Notes: generated by a model from the letters alone, not told the origin. A stretch of DNA of 60,506 nucleotides from CAZTVF01 sp964616985 (GCA_964616985.1 CAZTVF010000016.1:1-60506), one strand, 5' to 3'; counted from the stretch's first letter, positions 43,865 through 51,610 are shown. Numbers and translations are program-made.

Positions 43865-45415
43865 CTATCGCCGCGGCGCGAGCCTCGCGAAAGGCCCCAC
43901 CGAAGGCTCCATTCCCCACGCGTCCAGCACGGTCCGGAGTTGCTCCCATTGACGAGCGGTGCGATCGACGCGCTGCCACTCGGGCGTGTCGACAAAGACG
44001 TATACCACCTTGCCCGCCTCCACACGCTGCTCGATCTGGGAGGCGATATCGGGCGGCCAATCCCAGCCGCTGGAGATCAGGTCGAACCGCTTGACGCCCA
44101 GGCGATTGAGGTTCTGCGCCACCGGCGTAGATGGGCCGGCGATGACGGCAGCGTCGGCCGGCAAGGCGAGCATGGCCTGGCAGGAGCGGGACTGGCTGCC
44201 GGCGTAGCTGAAATACACCACCTGCAGCGTTCCCCAGCCCGCGGCGACCACGGCGGCGCCGCCCAGCAGCAGAACGCAGGCCGTCATCATGGCCCGCATC
44301 ATCGGCTTCTTTTGGGCACTCTCTGCGGAGGTCCCGCGATGCACTACCCACGCATCCAACGCCGCCGCGGCCAGCGGCGCCAGCATCCACGCCAGGGGCA
44401 GGCAATGGCGGACGTTGATCGGCAGGTCGTGATTGGCCAGCATCGCTGCCGCCAGCGGCACGCACGCCGCCGCCAAGGCCCACAAACGCCTCTGCCGCCG
44501 CGCGACGGCCCAGATCGCCGCGGGCACGGCCAGCACGGCGGCGGCCGGCACGGCCGCGGCGCTGTAAACGAAGAGGAACTTTAGGTTCTCGGCGATCGAC
44601 AGCGGGAATCGCTGCGACTCCGCGCCCATATCGGCAATGTACTGTGCGATGCCGGCGAAGTAGCCACCCCCCCACGGCGGCGCCCACGCCCATGCCCCGA
44701 TCACGCCCGCCCCCAGCGATACCGCGACGCCGCCTGCGAATAGCGCCATCTGCCACACCGACCGACGCGGGCGTTCGATGAGACACGACGCCACCGGCCA
44801 GGCCGCCAGCAGGATGACCGGCTCGCGAACGTCCACCGCGATACCAAACGCCAAGCCGGCCAGCAACGCCCATGTCTTGGACATGGCGAGGCTTTGGGCC
44901 GTTTGCGGCGCGGCCTGGCGCCTGCTTTGGGCGTCCTGGCATGAGCGCTGCCACGCCCAGAAGCTCGTCGACAGGGCCAGCAGCGTCAAACCTTCAGTCA
45001 TGACGGAATATGTATAGATGCCCACCACCGGCCCCACCAGGACGATCGCCGCGAAGAGGATCTCGGCGGTGGCGCTGCGGGTCAGGCGGGCCGTCCAGGC
45101 CATGCCCATCACCACGGCCGCGGCCATGAAGGCGGCACAAGTGAACTGCATCGCGACAAACGCGGCCATGCGATCGAACCCGGCGGCCGAGGCGGCGTGC
45201 CAGACGGCATTCATGGCCGCGATGAACCACCAGCGTCCCAGCAGCAGGTCGCTCCGCTGGCCGGCGATGGCTTGGGCGAGATAGTCCCAGCTATCCCAGT
45301 CGACCGGCTGGGGGAAGCGGTACAACAGCCCAGCCATCAGCGTGAGGGCAAAGGCGGCCGCCCGAAAGAGCCAGCGGCGGCGGGCGTGGTGGTTCTCGCA
45401 TTCCATCATGGTCAT
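43865..45415 (-). CDS. Polytopic GT-C-like membrane protein
   Basis: This 516-residue protein has about ten membrane helices followed by a soluble C-terminal domain of roughly 110 residues. Loop 1 contains PQPVDWDSWDYL, acidic as in GT-C transferases, and later YTYSVMTEGLTLLALS, VDVREPVILLAAWP and HDLPINVRHCLPLAWML resemble GT39/GT83-type proteins. The C-terminal part (VIAGPSTPVAQNLNRLG, VVYVFVDTPEWQR) looks like a small alpha/beta domain. Three Met codons (45415, 45409, 45406) are possible starts; none has a good ribosome site. Convergent with nfu, divergent from the amidotransferase. Function inferred as envelope glycosylation. Confidence 0.65.
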   Translation of the reverse strand: MTMMECENHHARRRWLFRAAAFALTLMAGLLYRFPQPVDWDSWDYLAQAIAGQRSDLLLGRWWFIAAMNAVWHAASAAGFDRMAAFVAMQFTCAAFMAAAVVMGMAWTARLTRSATAEILFAAIVLVGPVVGIYTYSVMTEGLTLLALSTSFWAWQRSCQDAQSRRQAAPQTAQSLAMSKTWALLAGLAFGIAVDVREPVILLAAWPVASCLIERPRRSVWQMALFAGGVAVSLGAGVIGAWAWAPPWGGGYFAGIAQYIADMGAESQRFPLSIAENLKFLFVYSAAAVPAAAVLAVPAAIWAVARRQRRLWALAAACVPLAAAMLANHDLPINVRHCLPLAWMLAPLAAAALDAWVVHRGTSAESAQKKPMMRAMMTACVLLLGGAAVVAAGWGTLQVVYFSYAGSQSRSCQAMLALPADAAVIAGPSTPVAQNLNRLGVKRFDLISSGWDWPPDIASQIEQRVEAGKVVYVFVDTPEWQRVDRTARQWEQLRTVLDAWGMEPSVGPFARLAPRR

Positions 45416-45489
45416 AGTGTAACCGCCTCGCCCGCGCCGGTGTAGCGTCGCGCTTGATTAGGCCCCCTGTTCCCGTTACGATTCACACC

Positions 45490-46065
45490 ATGATCGTCCT
45501 CATCGACAACTACGACAGCTTTACATACAACCTCGTTCAGCGGATCGGCGAGTTGGGCAGCGGACACGAGATCCGCGTCCTGCGTAACGACGTCCAGCCG
45601 CCGCAGCAGGCTAACGCTGAACTGCGCCCCACGCACCTGATCATCTCCCCGGGCCCCTGCACCCCCAACGAGGCCGGGTTCAGCTGCGACTACATCCGCT
45701 ATTTCCATGGCAAGATCCCCATCCTGGGCGTCTGCCTGGGCCACCAGTGCATGGGGCAGGTGTTCGGCGGTAAGGTTGTCCGCGCCGGCAGGCTGATGCA
45801 TGGCAAGACCAGCCTGATCGAACACGATGGCAAGGGTGTCTACCAGGGCATGGCCAACCCGTTCACCGCGACGCGATACCACAGCCTGGTCGTCGATCCC
45901 GTGGGCCTGTCGGAGGAGTTCATTCAGACGGCATGGTCGCAGGACCAGCATGAACTGATGGGCATCCGCTCAAAGAGTCACCCCACCGAGGGTGTGCAGT
46001 ATCACCCCGAGAGCTTCCTCACCGAGGACGGTCACCGGCTCTTAGGCAATTTCCTGAGGCTGTAG
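45490..46065 (+). CDS. trpG/pabA: Anthranilate/aminodeoxychorismate synthase glutamine amidotransferase subunit
   Basis: The 191-residue class I glutamine amidotransferase opens with IDNYDSFTYNLVQ, the hallmark of TrpG/PabA. The triad is complete: Cys82 in GVCLGHQCMGQ, and His172/Glu174 in YHPESFLTEDG. SPGPCTPNEAG forms the oxyanion region. The partner TrpE/PabB is not adjacent, so the amphibolic TrpG/PabA role is possible. The ATG at 45490 lacks a strong ribosome site but the family N-terminus begins there. An AT-rich hairpin with a following T-rich stretch lies 30 bp after the stop. Confidence 0.92.
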   Translation: MIVLIDNYDSFTYNLVQRIGELGSGHEIRVLRNDVQPPQQANAELRPTHLIISPGPCTPNEAGFSCDYIRYFHGKIPILGVCLGHQCMGQVFGGKVVRAGRLMHGKTSLIEHDGKGVYQGMANPFTATRYHSLVVDPVGLSEEFIQTAWSQDQHELMGIRSKSHPTEGVQYHPESFLTEDGHRLLGNFLRL

Positions 46066-46095
46066 GCTTTTCTTACTCTCTGCCCCTACGATATC

Positions 46096-46135
46096 ACCTC
46101 AAGTATACGCATTTATACTTAGTTTTCTTTGAGGT
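46096..46135 (+). terminator. Probable intrinsic terminator with nested palindrome
   Basis: AAGTATA (46101-46107) and TATACTT (46114-46120) form a perfect stem with a 6-base loop, followed by AGTTTTCTTT. An outer ACCTCAA/TTGAGGT pair (46096-46102 and 46129-46135) partly overlaps it, allowing an alternative fold. It is far more AT-rich than the surroundings and could also be an operator for the downstream winged-helix gene. Confidence 0.55.
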
Positions 46136-46259
46136 AAACACCTTACTTCGCCAAAAAGGTGCGGATTCCTTCGCAATTTCCCTTGAACAAATCCAGTAAT
46201 CTCTATAGCTTGGTTGGCGAATCGAATGGCTTCGATCGGGAAAGAAGAAGGAAAGAAGC

Positions 46260-46754
46260 ATGGGTTTGAACGCGGGGAATACCCCGAACACAGGATCGCC
46301 GGCCCGGCCCTTTGAGGGCACGGCGCGGTGGGCGGTCGTACAAGAACTCAAAAGGCTTGGGACGGCCAGGAATATTGACATTGCCCGTACTCTCAGCCTT
46401 CGCCCCAGCGCCGTTGGATACGTGCTGCACCAACTGCGAGTGAGCGGTTGTGCCAAGCGGATCAAGACCGGTCACTATGAGTTCACGCGGATGCCGGAGA
46501 ACCTCCATCACTGGAACGACGGCATTGACGCCGCCAACGCCCCGACAATTACCGGCCAGACCATGCCGGAGAAGATCATCAACCTCCTCAGCCAGGCCCC
46601 CAACGGGGCTCTGACCTTCACGGCCATCCAGAAGCTTACCGGCCTGCCGCGCAACGTGGCCGGAGCTGTATTGAGCGATCTGGTGAAGCGCGGGCAGTTG
46701 GTTCGCATTCGGCGCGGGCTCTACAGCTCGCAAGACCGCCGCATGAGAAACTGA
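46260..46754 (+). CDS. Tandem winged-helix DNA-binding protein of unknown role
   Basis: This 164-residue basic protein appears to have two winged-helix domains. The first is at about residues 20-75 (RWAVVQELKRLGTARNIDIA, then LRPSAVGYVLHQLRVSG). The second is at about 103-160 (EKIINLLSQAPNGALTFTAI, then LPRNVAGAVLSDLVKRGQL, with a RIRRGLY wing). Both have the DNA-recognition helix pattern followed by a basic wing. There is no ligand domain. AAGGAAAG lies 5 nt before the ATG. I do not recognise a named family. It stands immediately upstream of the duplicated hairpin element and the ECF-sigma operon and may regulate one of them. Confidence 0.65.
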   Translation: MGLNAGNTPNTGSPARPFEGTARWAVVQELKRLGTARNIDIARTLSLRPSAVGYVLHQLRVSGCAKRIKTGHYEFTRMPENLHHWNDGIDAANAPTITGQTMPEKIINLLSQAPNGALTFTAIQKLTGLPRNVAGAVLSDLVKRGQLVRIRRGLYSSQDRRMRN

Positions 46755-46785
46755 CGCCGTTGCGGGGCTTCTTGAGGCGCAAAGG

Positions 46786-46860
46786 AAAAGCAGGTTCGGC
46801 AGAAGGGAGACCGAACCTGCTTTTGTTTGCTAGACCGGAAAGGAGGAAAACCGGCCCAGC
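46786..46860 (+). ncRNA. Candidate structured RNA element, copy A (two hairpins)
   Basis: Hairpin 1 has 14-bp perfect arms AAAAGCAGGTTCGG (46786-46799) and CCGAACCTGCTTTT (46811-46824) around the 11-nt loop CAGAAGGGAGA. Hairpin 2 has CCGG/CCGG (46835-46838 and 46851-46854) around AAAGGAGGAAAA, extended by GCT/AGC past a 3+3 internal loop. Both loops are purine-only or nearly so and contain Shine-Dalgarno-like, ARGGA-bearing sequences. Strand is assumed from the loops and the neighbouring genes. Confidence 0.55.
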
Positions 46861-46974
46861 GCTCTTTGCTCATCAAGTCATACGCACGACCCCGCCGGCG
46901 GTTCGAATCATTCCCGTTTTTCCCATGGCCGTGGAGTTTCAAGAGGGTCGGGGGGCAATCAGCGCGCAAAAAAG

Positions 46975-47049
46975 GAGCAGGTCCGGCAGAAGGGAGACCA
47001 GACCTGCTCATTTTGGCGCCAGGCGGGAAAGGAGGAAAAACCGCCTGGC
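46975..47049 (+). ncRNA. Candidate structured RNA element, copy B (two hairpins)
   Basis: Hairpin 1 has 12-nt arms (46975-46986 and 46998-47009, one C-A mismatch) around exactly the same loop, CAGAAGGGAGA. Hairpin 2 has 9-bp perfect arms GCCAGGCGG (47018-47026) and CCGCCTGGC (47041-47049) around GAAAGGAGGAAAAA. The stems of hairpin 2 differ between copies yet pair in both, while the loops are conserved, which supports selection on structure. Confidence 0.55.
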
Positions 47050-47170
47050 TTCGTTGCTCGCTCTGCCAGTATTACGGCCAAGGGGGCCTTGGGTTCACAA
47101 GCTTTTCGCTTTTTCAATTGATGGAACTGAAACAATCGCCCCCCACGCCGGTTATGTCTACTGAGGTGGC

Positions 47171-47749
47171 ATGTTGGAGAAGCGGCGACAAAGCGACCCC
47201 CCCTATCCCTCGGACGATCTGCTGATCGGCAGGTTCCGCCAGGGGGACGCCGAGGCGTTCGAGATGCTCTTCGATCGTCACAATGGCGGGGTGTACCGCT
47301 TTGCAAGGCACATGCTCGGAAACGACCACGAAGCCGAGGAGGTGCTGCAGGAAACCTTCCTGGCCGTGGCCCGAACGGCCCGCACCTACCAGCCGCGGGG
47401 ACTATTCCAGACGTGGCTGATGCGAATCGTCCGCAACCGCTGCCTCAACCGTATGCAGTCGGCAGCCCGGATGTTCGCGCGAACCACTCCGGCTGAACCC
47501 GACAACACGCCTTCGCCCACGCCTTCGCCCCTGCAGGATGCGCAGACGGCTGAGCATATGGCTCGCGTGCACGCGATGATGGGCCTGCTGCCACAGCGGC
47601 AGCGGGAGGCGCTGGTCTTGTTCGCGCTGGAACAGATGAGTTATGCCCAGATCGCCCAGGTTTTGGACATGCCCATCAACACGGTCAAGACGTTGATCTT
47701 CCGCGCCCGGTCTGAACTGGCGCGAAGCCTGGAGGAGCCTTCATCATGA
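47171..47749 (+). CDS. ECF-type RNA polymerase sigma factor
   Basis: This 192-residue protein has sigma2 at about 17-90 (DDLLIGRFRQGDAEAFEMLF, NDHEAEEVLQETFLAVARTA, FQTWLMRIVRNRCLNRM). A linker rich in Pro/Ser/Thr (PSPTPSP) follows, then sigma4 at about 128-185 (LPQRQREALVLFALEQMSYA, MPINTVKTLIFRARSEL). Length and organisation are those of an ECF factor. ATG 47171 follows GAGG by 6 nt. Its stop overlaps the start of the ZAS/HTH gene (ATGA), the arrangement typical of sigma/anti-sigma pairs, and the GspF-GspE fusion gene follows. It probably directs expression of this operon. Confidence 0.9.
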   Translation: MLEKRRQSDPPYPSDDLLIGRFRQGDAEAFEMLFDRHNGGVYRFARHMLGNDHEAEEVLQETFLAVARTARTYQPRGLFQTWLMRIVRNRCLNRMQSAARMFARTTPAEPDNTPSPTPSPLQDAQTAEHMARVHAMMGLLPQRQREALVLFALEQMSYAQIAQVLDMPINTVKTLIFRARSELARSLEEPSS

Positions 47750-48201
47750 TGCTGCTTTGCGAATACACCTACGAGCAATTGGCCGCCTTCGCTGCCGGCG
47801 AGGCCGGGGGCGACGCCGGCGAGATCGCCGCCCACGCCGCCCATTGCCCTCAATGCCGCACCCGCCTTGAGGCGTTGAAGTGGGCCGACGATGCGTTGGC
47901 GGCCGCACCGGCGCTGACGCCCCCGCCGGCGGCACTGGAACGAATCCGCCACACGCTCCGCCAGGCCGCCACGCCGACAACCGAGCCGGAGATCATGACG
48001 CTGGATGAGGTAGCGGCATTCCTTCGCCTCTCAGAGGCGCAGATGGACGAGATCGCCGATGAACTGCCCGCCTTCGAACTGCCCGGGGGCGTCCGCGTCC
48101 GCCGGGCCAAGCTGATCGAATGGATCAACAACCGCGAGCGTGTCTATCGCCTTGCCTCGCTGCAGAGCGACGCCGCCCGCCTGCTGTCCGATGCCTTCTA
48201 A
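47746..48201 (+). CDS. Soluble ZAS anti-sigma-like domain fused to excisionase-type HTH
   Basis: The 151-residue protein begins with a zinc-binding anti-sigma (ZAS)-like domain: LLCEYTYEQLAAFAAGE and the His30-x3-Cys34-x2-Cys37 motif, with Cys5 a possible fourth ligand. After a Pro/Ala linker, residues about 83-135 (MTLDEVAAFLRLSEAQMDEI, ELPGGVRVRRAKLIEWINN) form a helix-turn-helix of the excisionase/HTH_17 type. There is no membrane segment, so it would act in the cytoplasm. The start overlaps the sigma-factor stop, implying stoichiometric translation. It could both inhibit the sigma factor and bind DNA; the dual role is inference. Confidence 0.75.
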   Translation: MMLLCEYTYEQLAAFAAGEAGGDAGEIAAHAAHCPQCRTRLEALKWADDALAAAPALTPPPAALERIRHTLRQAATPTTEPEIMTLDEVAAFLRLSEAQMDEIADELPAFELPGGVRVRRAKLIEWINNRERVYRLASLQSDAARLLSDAF

Positions 48202-48216
48202 GAAAGGGCTTATATC

Positions 48217-50058
48217 ATGACCGCTACCCTAGAAAATCACATCACCTTCTGGCAGGAATTGACTTCGTCCTTCGCCTCGGGCAGAACCTTGAACGACGCC
48301 CTGCTGCAGGCACGCTCCGCCTTGGTTGGAACGGCCATGGAGAACATAGCCGCCGCCGTCGCGGACGAGGTCAAGGGTGGGCTGACGCTGTCGGACGCAC
48401 TGTCGAAACACGAGACCTTCCCGCAGAGCGCACGCGCCCTGATCCGTGTCGCCGAAGTGATGGGCCGCATGGACTCCTCTGCGCAGACGGTCCTGCAATG
48501 CCTCCGCGAAGGCAGCATCTGCCCGCTGTCGTGCGCGCCCACCAGCGGGCCACGGGTGCGGTTCTGGCGGCTGCTGGGCAGACTCCTGTCGAGCGGCGTG
48601 CCTATCCTGCAGGCCATGGAGATACTCGCGGCCGAGGCCCGCGAACCGATGCTCGTGCAGGCCGCGAGCAACCTGCACCGCGGCATACTCGAGGGCAAGA
48701 CCATCGCCGACTGCCTCGCCGCATCCCCGGGATTCGGGGATCATACTGTCGCCATCATGTCTGCCGCCGAGTCCGCCGGCCGGATCGATGCCGCCGCCCT
48801 CGAACTCGCCGATGCCTTGGAGAAAGGCGCCGCCACCGATCCGGCGGCCAGCTCCGATGTCGGAGCCGATGGCGTGACCGTCGACGATGCCGCCGTGATC
48901 CAACAGATTAACGCCCTCTTGCGCCAGGCCGTGAGCATGAAGGCGAGCGATATTCATTTCGATTCCCGCAACGGAGGCGCCGGCCACGTGCGCGTGCGTG
49001 TGGATGGCGTGCTTCAAGAAGCCGCCTCGCTGACGAAGGAGCAGTACTCTGCCTGCGTCGAGCGGGTGAAGACGATGTGCAACATGAATGTCGCCGAGAA
49101 GCGAACGCCGCAGGATGGCCGGCTCGTCACGAACATCGGGACCCATGAGATTGACTTGCGCGTCTCGGTGGTGCCGGCTTGTTTTGGGGAACGCGTGGTG
49201 ATGCGAATCCTTCGCAAGGAGTCCGTGATCCTGGACCTCGACCGCATCGGGTTTGACGGGCCGGAGCAGGAAGTGATCCGCAGGCTTTGCCGGGCGCCCA
49301 ACGGCATGGTGATCGTGAACGGCCCGACGGGGTCGGGCAAGACAACGACGCTGTATGCCATGATGCAGCAGATGGACCGCGCGGCGTGCAATGTCATCAC
49401 GATCGAGGACCCGGTGGAACTGGCCTTCGACGATATCGCGCAGATCCCGGTGAACGTCAAGTCGGGCGCGACGTTCCCGCGGCTGATCCGCTCGGTGCTA
49501 CGACAGGACCCGGACATTATCATGGTGGGCGAGATCCGCGACGTGGAGACCGCGCAACTGCTGGTGCAGTGCTCGCTGACGGGGCACCTGGTGCTGACGA
49601 CGCTGCATGCCGCCACCTCGCCTGGAGCGGTGCAGCGCCTGCTGGACATGGGCCTTGAGCCGTTCCTCGTCAGTTCCTCCGTCCTGGCGGTGATTTCGCA
49701 GTACCTCGTCCGGTGCCTCTGCCCCCACTGCCGACAGCCGGCCAAGATCACCCCGGCCATGCTGCCGGCCCAGGCGACCGAAATCCTTGCCGGCAAGTCG
49801 CCGACGTTCTATTCGCCCAAGGGCTGCGACAAGTGCGGCGGCGGCTATCGCGGGCGCACGGCGATCCATGAAATCCTGGTGATGGACGACGCGATTCGCA
49901 ACGCGGTCTCGCAGTCGGCCGGGGTGGCCGCTATCCGCACGGCCGCGCTGCAATCCGGTATGCGGACGCTGCTGGCCGACGGGTTGCTCAAGGCCGCCGC
50001 GGGCGTGACCTCCATCGAAGAAGTGCTCCGCGTGACCCCGCTGGGCGCCAATATCTAG
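48217..50058 (+). CDS. GspF-GspF-GspE fusion: secretion/pilus ATPase with two soluble GspF-like domains
   Basis: The 613-residue protein ends with a complete GspE/PilB ATPase (about 220-610): Walker A GPTGSGKTT (369-377), Asp box IEDPVE, Walker B DPDIIMVGEIRD, a His box and a zinc site Cys502/505 with Cys537/540. The usual N-terminal GspE domain is replaced by two repeats, about 9-98 and 115-204, with the GspF cytoplasmic-domain pattern (FWQELTSSFASGRTLNDAL and FWRLLGRLLSSGVPILQAM, each ending in a gE-sG-like AEVMGRMD or AESAGRID). No membrane helix remains. AAAGGG lies 9 nt before the ATG and 15 bp separate it from the ZAS/HTH gene. It probably powers or regulates a type IV pilus-like machine. 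Confidence 0.85.
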   Translation: MTATLENHITFWQELTSSFASGRTLNDALLQARSALVGTAMENIAAAVADEVKGGLTLSDALSKHETFPQSARALIRVAEVMGRMDSSAQTVLQCLREGSICPLSCAPTSGPRVRFWRLLGRLLSSGVPILQAMEILAAEAREPMLVQAASNLHRGILEGKTIADCLAASPGFGDHTVAIMSAAESAGRIDAAALELADALEKGAATDPAASSDVGADGVTVDDAAVIQQINALLRQAVSMKASDIHFDSRNGGAGHVRVRVDGVLQEAASLTKEQYSACVERVKTMCNMNVAEKRTPQDGRLVTNIGTHEIDLRVSVVPACFGERVVMRILRKESVILDLDRIGFDGPEQEVIRRLCRAPNGMVIVNGPTGSGKTTTLYAMMQQMDRAACNVITIEDPVELAFDDIAQIPVNVKSGATFPRLIRSVLRQDPDIIMVGEIRDVETAQLLVQCSLTGHLVLTTLHAATSPGAVQRLLDMGLEPFLVSSSVLAVISQYLVRCLCPHCRQPAKITPAMLPAQATEILAGKSPTFYSPKGCDKCGGGYRGRTAIHEILVMDDAIRNAVSQSAGVAAIRTAALQSGMRTLLADGLLKAAAGVTSIEEVLRVTPLGANI

Positions 50059-50072
50059 GGCTCCTGCCGGCC

Positions 50073-50094
50073 GGGTGCCATGCCGGCGCGTCGT
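50073..50094. repeat. GGTGCCATGC family, half copy
   Basis: GGGTGCCATGCCGGCGCGTC shares its first half with the long palindrome at 22233 but lacks the returning arm. It sits 14 bp after the GspF-GspE fusion gene, between convergent genes. Confidence 0.5.
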
Positions 50095-50131
50095 AATGAG
50101 CACCACGCTTGGGCAGGGCACCGCGCCGCAC

Positions 50132-51130
50132 CTAAGCCGCCAGCACAGCCTCGATCTTCGCCAGTTCGGACTCGCTCAGTGCGGGGGCGTTGCCGGCGGC
50201 GAGGTTCTCGGCCAGCTGCTCGAGGCTCGAGGCACCGATGAGCACGCTGGTGACGCGGGTGTCGCGCAGCAGCCAGGTCAGCGCCAGCTGCGCCAGCGTC
50301 TGCCCGCGCTGGCGGGCGAGGTCATTCAGGGCGGCCACCTTCTTCCACGTGCCCGCCGCCGCCTGCTTCTCGTACCATTCCTTGCCGCTGTCGCCGCGGC
50401 TGCCCATGCGTGAATCCGCCGGCAGCCCGCCCAGGTACCGCGACGTGAGGATGCCCTGTGCCAGCGGGCAGAACGCGATCACGCCCGTGCCGGCCGCCGC
50501 GGTGTGCGGCAACAGGTCTGCCTCGACCCACCGGTTGAGCATGTTGTAGTTGGCCTGGTGAATCACCAGCGGCGACCCGTCGTGCGCGCGGATGGTCTCG
50601 ACGGCCTGCGTGAACTGCTCGCCGCGATAGTTGCTCACGCCCGCGTAGATGGCCTTGCCCTGCTTGACGATCAGGTCCAGGGCCCCCATCGTCTCATCGA
50701 GCGGGGTGTTGGGGTCGGGCCGGTGGTGGTAGAAGATGTCGACGTAGTCCAGCCCCAGCCGCCGCAGCGACTGGTCCAGGCTGGCGACGAGGTATTTCTT
50801 GCTGCCCCAGTCGCCGTACGGGCCATTCCACATGGTGTAGCCCGCCTTGGTGGAGATAATCAGCTCGTCGCGCGGCATGTCGCGGAGGATCTTGCCGACG
50901 ACCACCTCGCTGGAGCCCGGCGGCGGACCATAGTTGTTCGCCAGGTCGAAGTGCGTCACGCCGTTATCGAATGCGTAGTACATGCACTGGCGGGTGAGTT
51001 CATCCGACCCCTGCCTCCCCAGCGATTGCCAGAACCCCAGCGACACCGCCGGAAGCATCAAGCCGCTGCGGCCACAACGGCGATAGGGCATCTTCGCGTA
51101 ACGATCTGCCGCAAAATTGGGATCGGTCAT
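50132..51130 (-). CDS. Aldo/keto reductase (YghZ/GpR-like)
   Basis: This 332-residue protein is a typical aldo/keto reductase with NADPH-binding TIM barrel. The tetrad can be located: Asp in HFDLANNYGP, Tyr in the same motif, Lys in STKAGY and His in YHHRPD. The YNMLNRWVE and AFCPLAQGIL segments and the insertion after MGSRGDSGKEWY match the YghZ (L-glyceraldehyde-3-phosphate reductase) subgroup. AAAGG lies 6 nt before ATG 51130. It is divergent from the metallopeptidase gene. Role: detoxification of small aldehydes, by family. Confidence 0.92.
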   Translation of the reverse strand: MTDPNFAADRYAKMPYRRCGRSGLMLPAVSLGFWQSLGRQGSDELTRQCMYYAFDNGVTHFDLANNYGPPPGSSEVVVGKILRDMPRDELIISTKAGYTMWNGPYGDWGSKKYLVASLDQSLRRLGLDYVDIFYHHRPDPNTPLDETMGALDLIVKQGKAIYAGVSNYRGEQFTQAVETIRAHDGSPLVIHQANYNMLNRWVEADLLPHTAAAGTGVIAFCPLAQGILTSRYLGGLPADSRMGSRGDSGKEWYEKQAAAGTWKKVAALNDLARQRGQTLAQLALTWLLRDTRVTSVLIGASSLEQLAENLAAGNAPALSESELAKIEAVLAA

Positions 51131-51226
51131 GGAAGGCCTTTCATGTTGTCGCCATTTATAGATAGGGAGCTAAAAGAAGGCAATCGCCTTCTTTCTTCGT
51201 TTATGATGATCGCAGAGGAGAAGGCC

Positions 51227-51610
51227 ATGGGCGTGCGATTGAGCAACGAGGAATTTGACGAACTGGTGGAAGAAGCGCTCCAGACGCTGCCGAAGTCGTT
51301 CGAGCCTTACATGGAGAACGTGATCGTCGAGGTCCGCGATCGGCCTGACCGCCAGCTGATGGCGGCGGAGCACGTGGATCTCGGCGGCAGGACGCTGCTG
51401 GGGCTGTACTGCGGCGTGGCGTTGCCGAACAAGAGCGTCAGTGCCCCCTTCGACATGCCCGAACGCATCTACCTCTTCAAGCGCAACATCGAATCCTGCT
51501 GCCGCGACCGCGACGAGGTCGTCGAGCAGATCCGAATCACCGTCCTGCATGAGGTCGGGCACCACTTCGGGATGGATGAGGATGATCTGGACGAACTCGG
51601 TTACGGGTGA
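51227..51610 (+). CDS. Small zincin-like metallopeptidase (TTHA0227 type)
   Basis: The 127-residue protein matches the compact metallopeptidase family whose members open with lS-EEF-ELVEEAL-LP and end with HExxHHFGMDEDDL-E; here the metal site reads HEVGHHFGMDEDDL. Length is normal. ATG 51227 has AGGAG 7 nt upstream; ATGs at 51203 and 51206 are alternatives. The cysteine pair in NIESCCRDRD is unexplained. The cellular substrate is unknown. Divergent from the aldo/keto reductase. Confidence 0.85.
   Translation: MGVRLSNEEFDELVEEALQTLPKSFEPYMENVIVEVRDRPDRQLMAAEHVDLGGRTLLGLYCGVALPNKSVSAPFDMPERIYLFKRNIESCCRDRDEVVEQIRITVLHEVGHHFGMDEDDLDELGYG

Larger units (their letters stand above)
46755..47170. 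other. 416-bp non-coding stretch holding the duplicated hairpin element
   Basis: The region contains two copies of a two-hairpin element (46786-46860 and 46975-47049). Between them is a sequence with CGACCC (near 46886) and GGGTCG (near 46945) that could pair. A CCAAGG-GGG-CCTTGG hairpin at 47078-47092 is followed by a T-rich run to 47115 and could terminate a transcript. Open frames crossing it repeat with the element and are not credible genes. A GGAAC at 47123-47127 could be an ECF -35 core, but I find no matching -10. Confidence 0.6.

Noticed and set aside
46900..46920. GGTTCGAATC, a tRNA T-loop-like phrase
   Set aside because: The flanking five bases do not pair as a T-stem, and no acceptor, D-arm or anticodon arm can be built around it.
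46760..47164. 134-codon open frame across the hairpin element
   Set aside because: Its apparent amino-acid repeats simply follow the DNA hairpin repeats, all frames are open, and no ribosome site or family match is visible.
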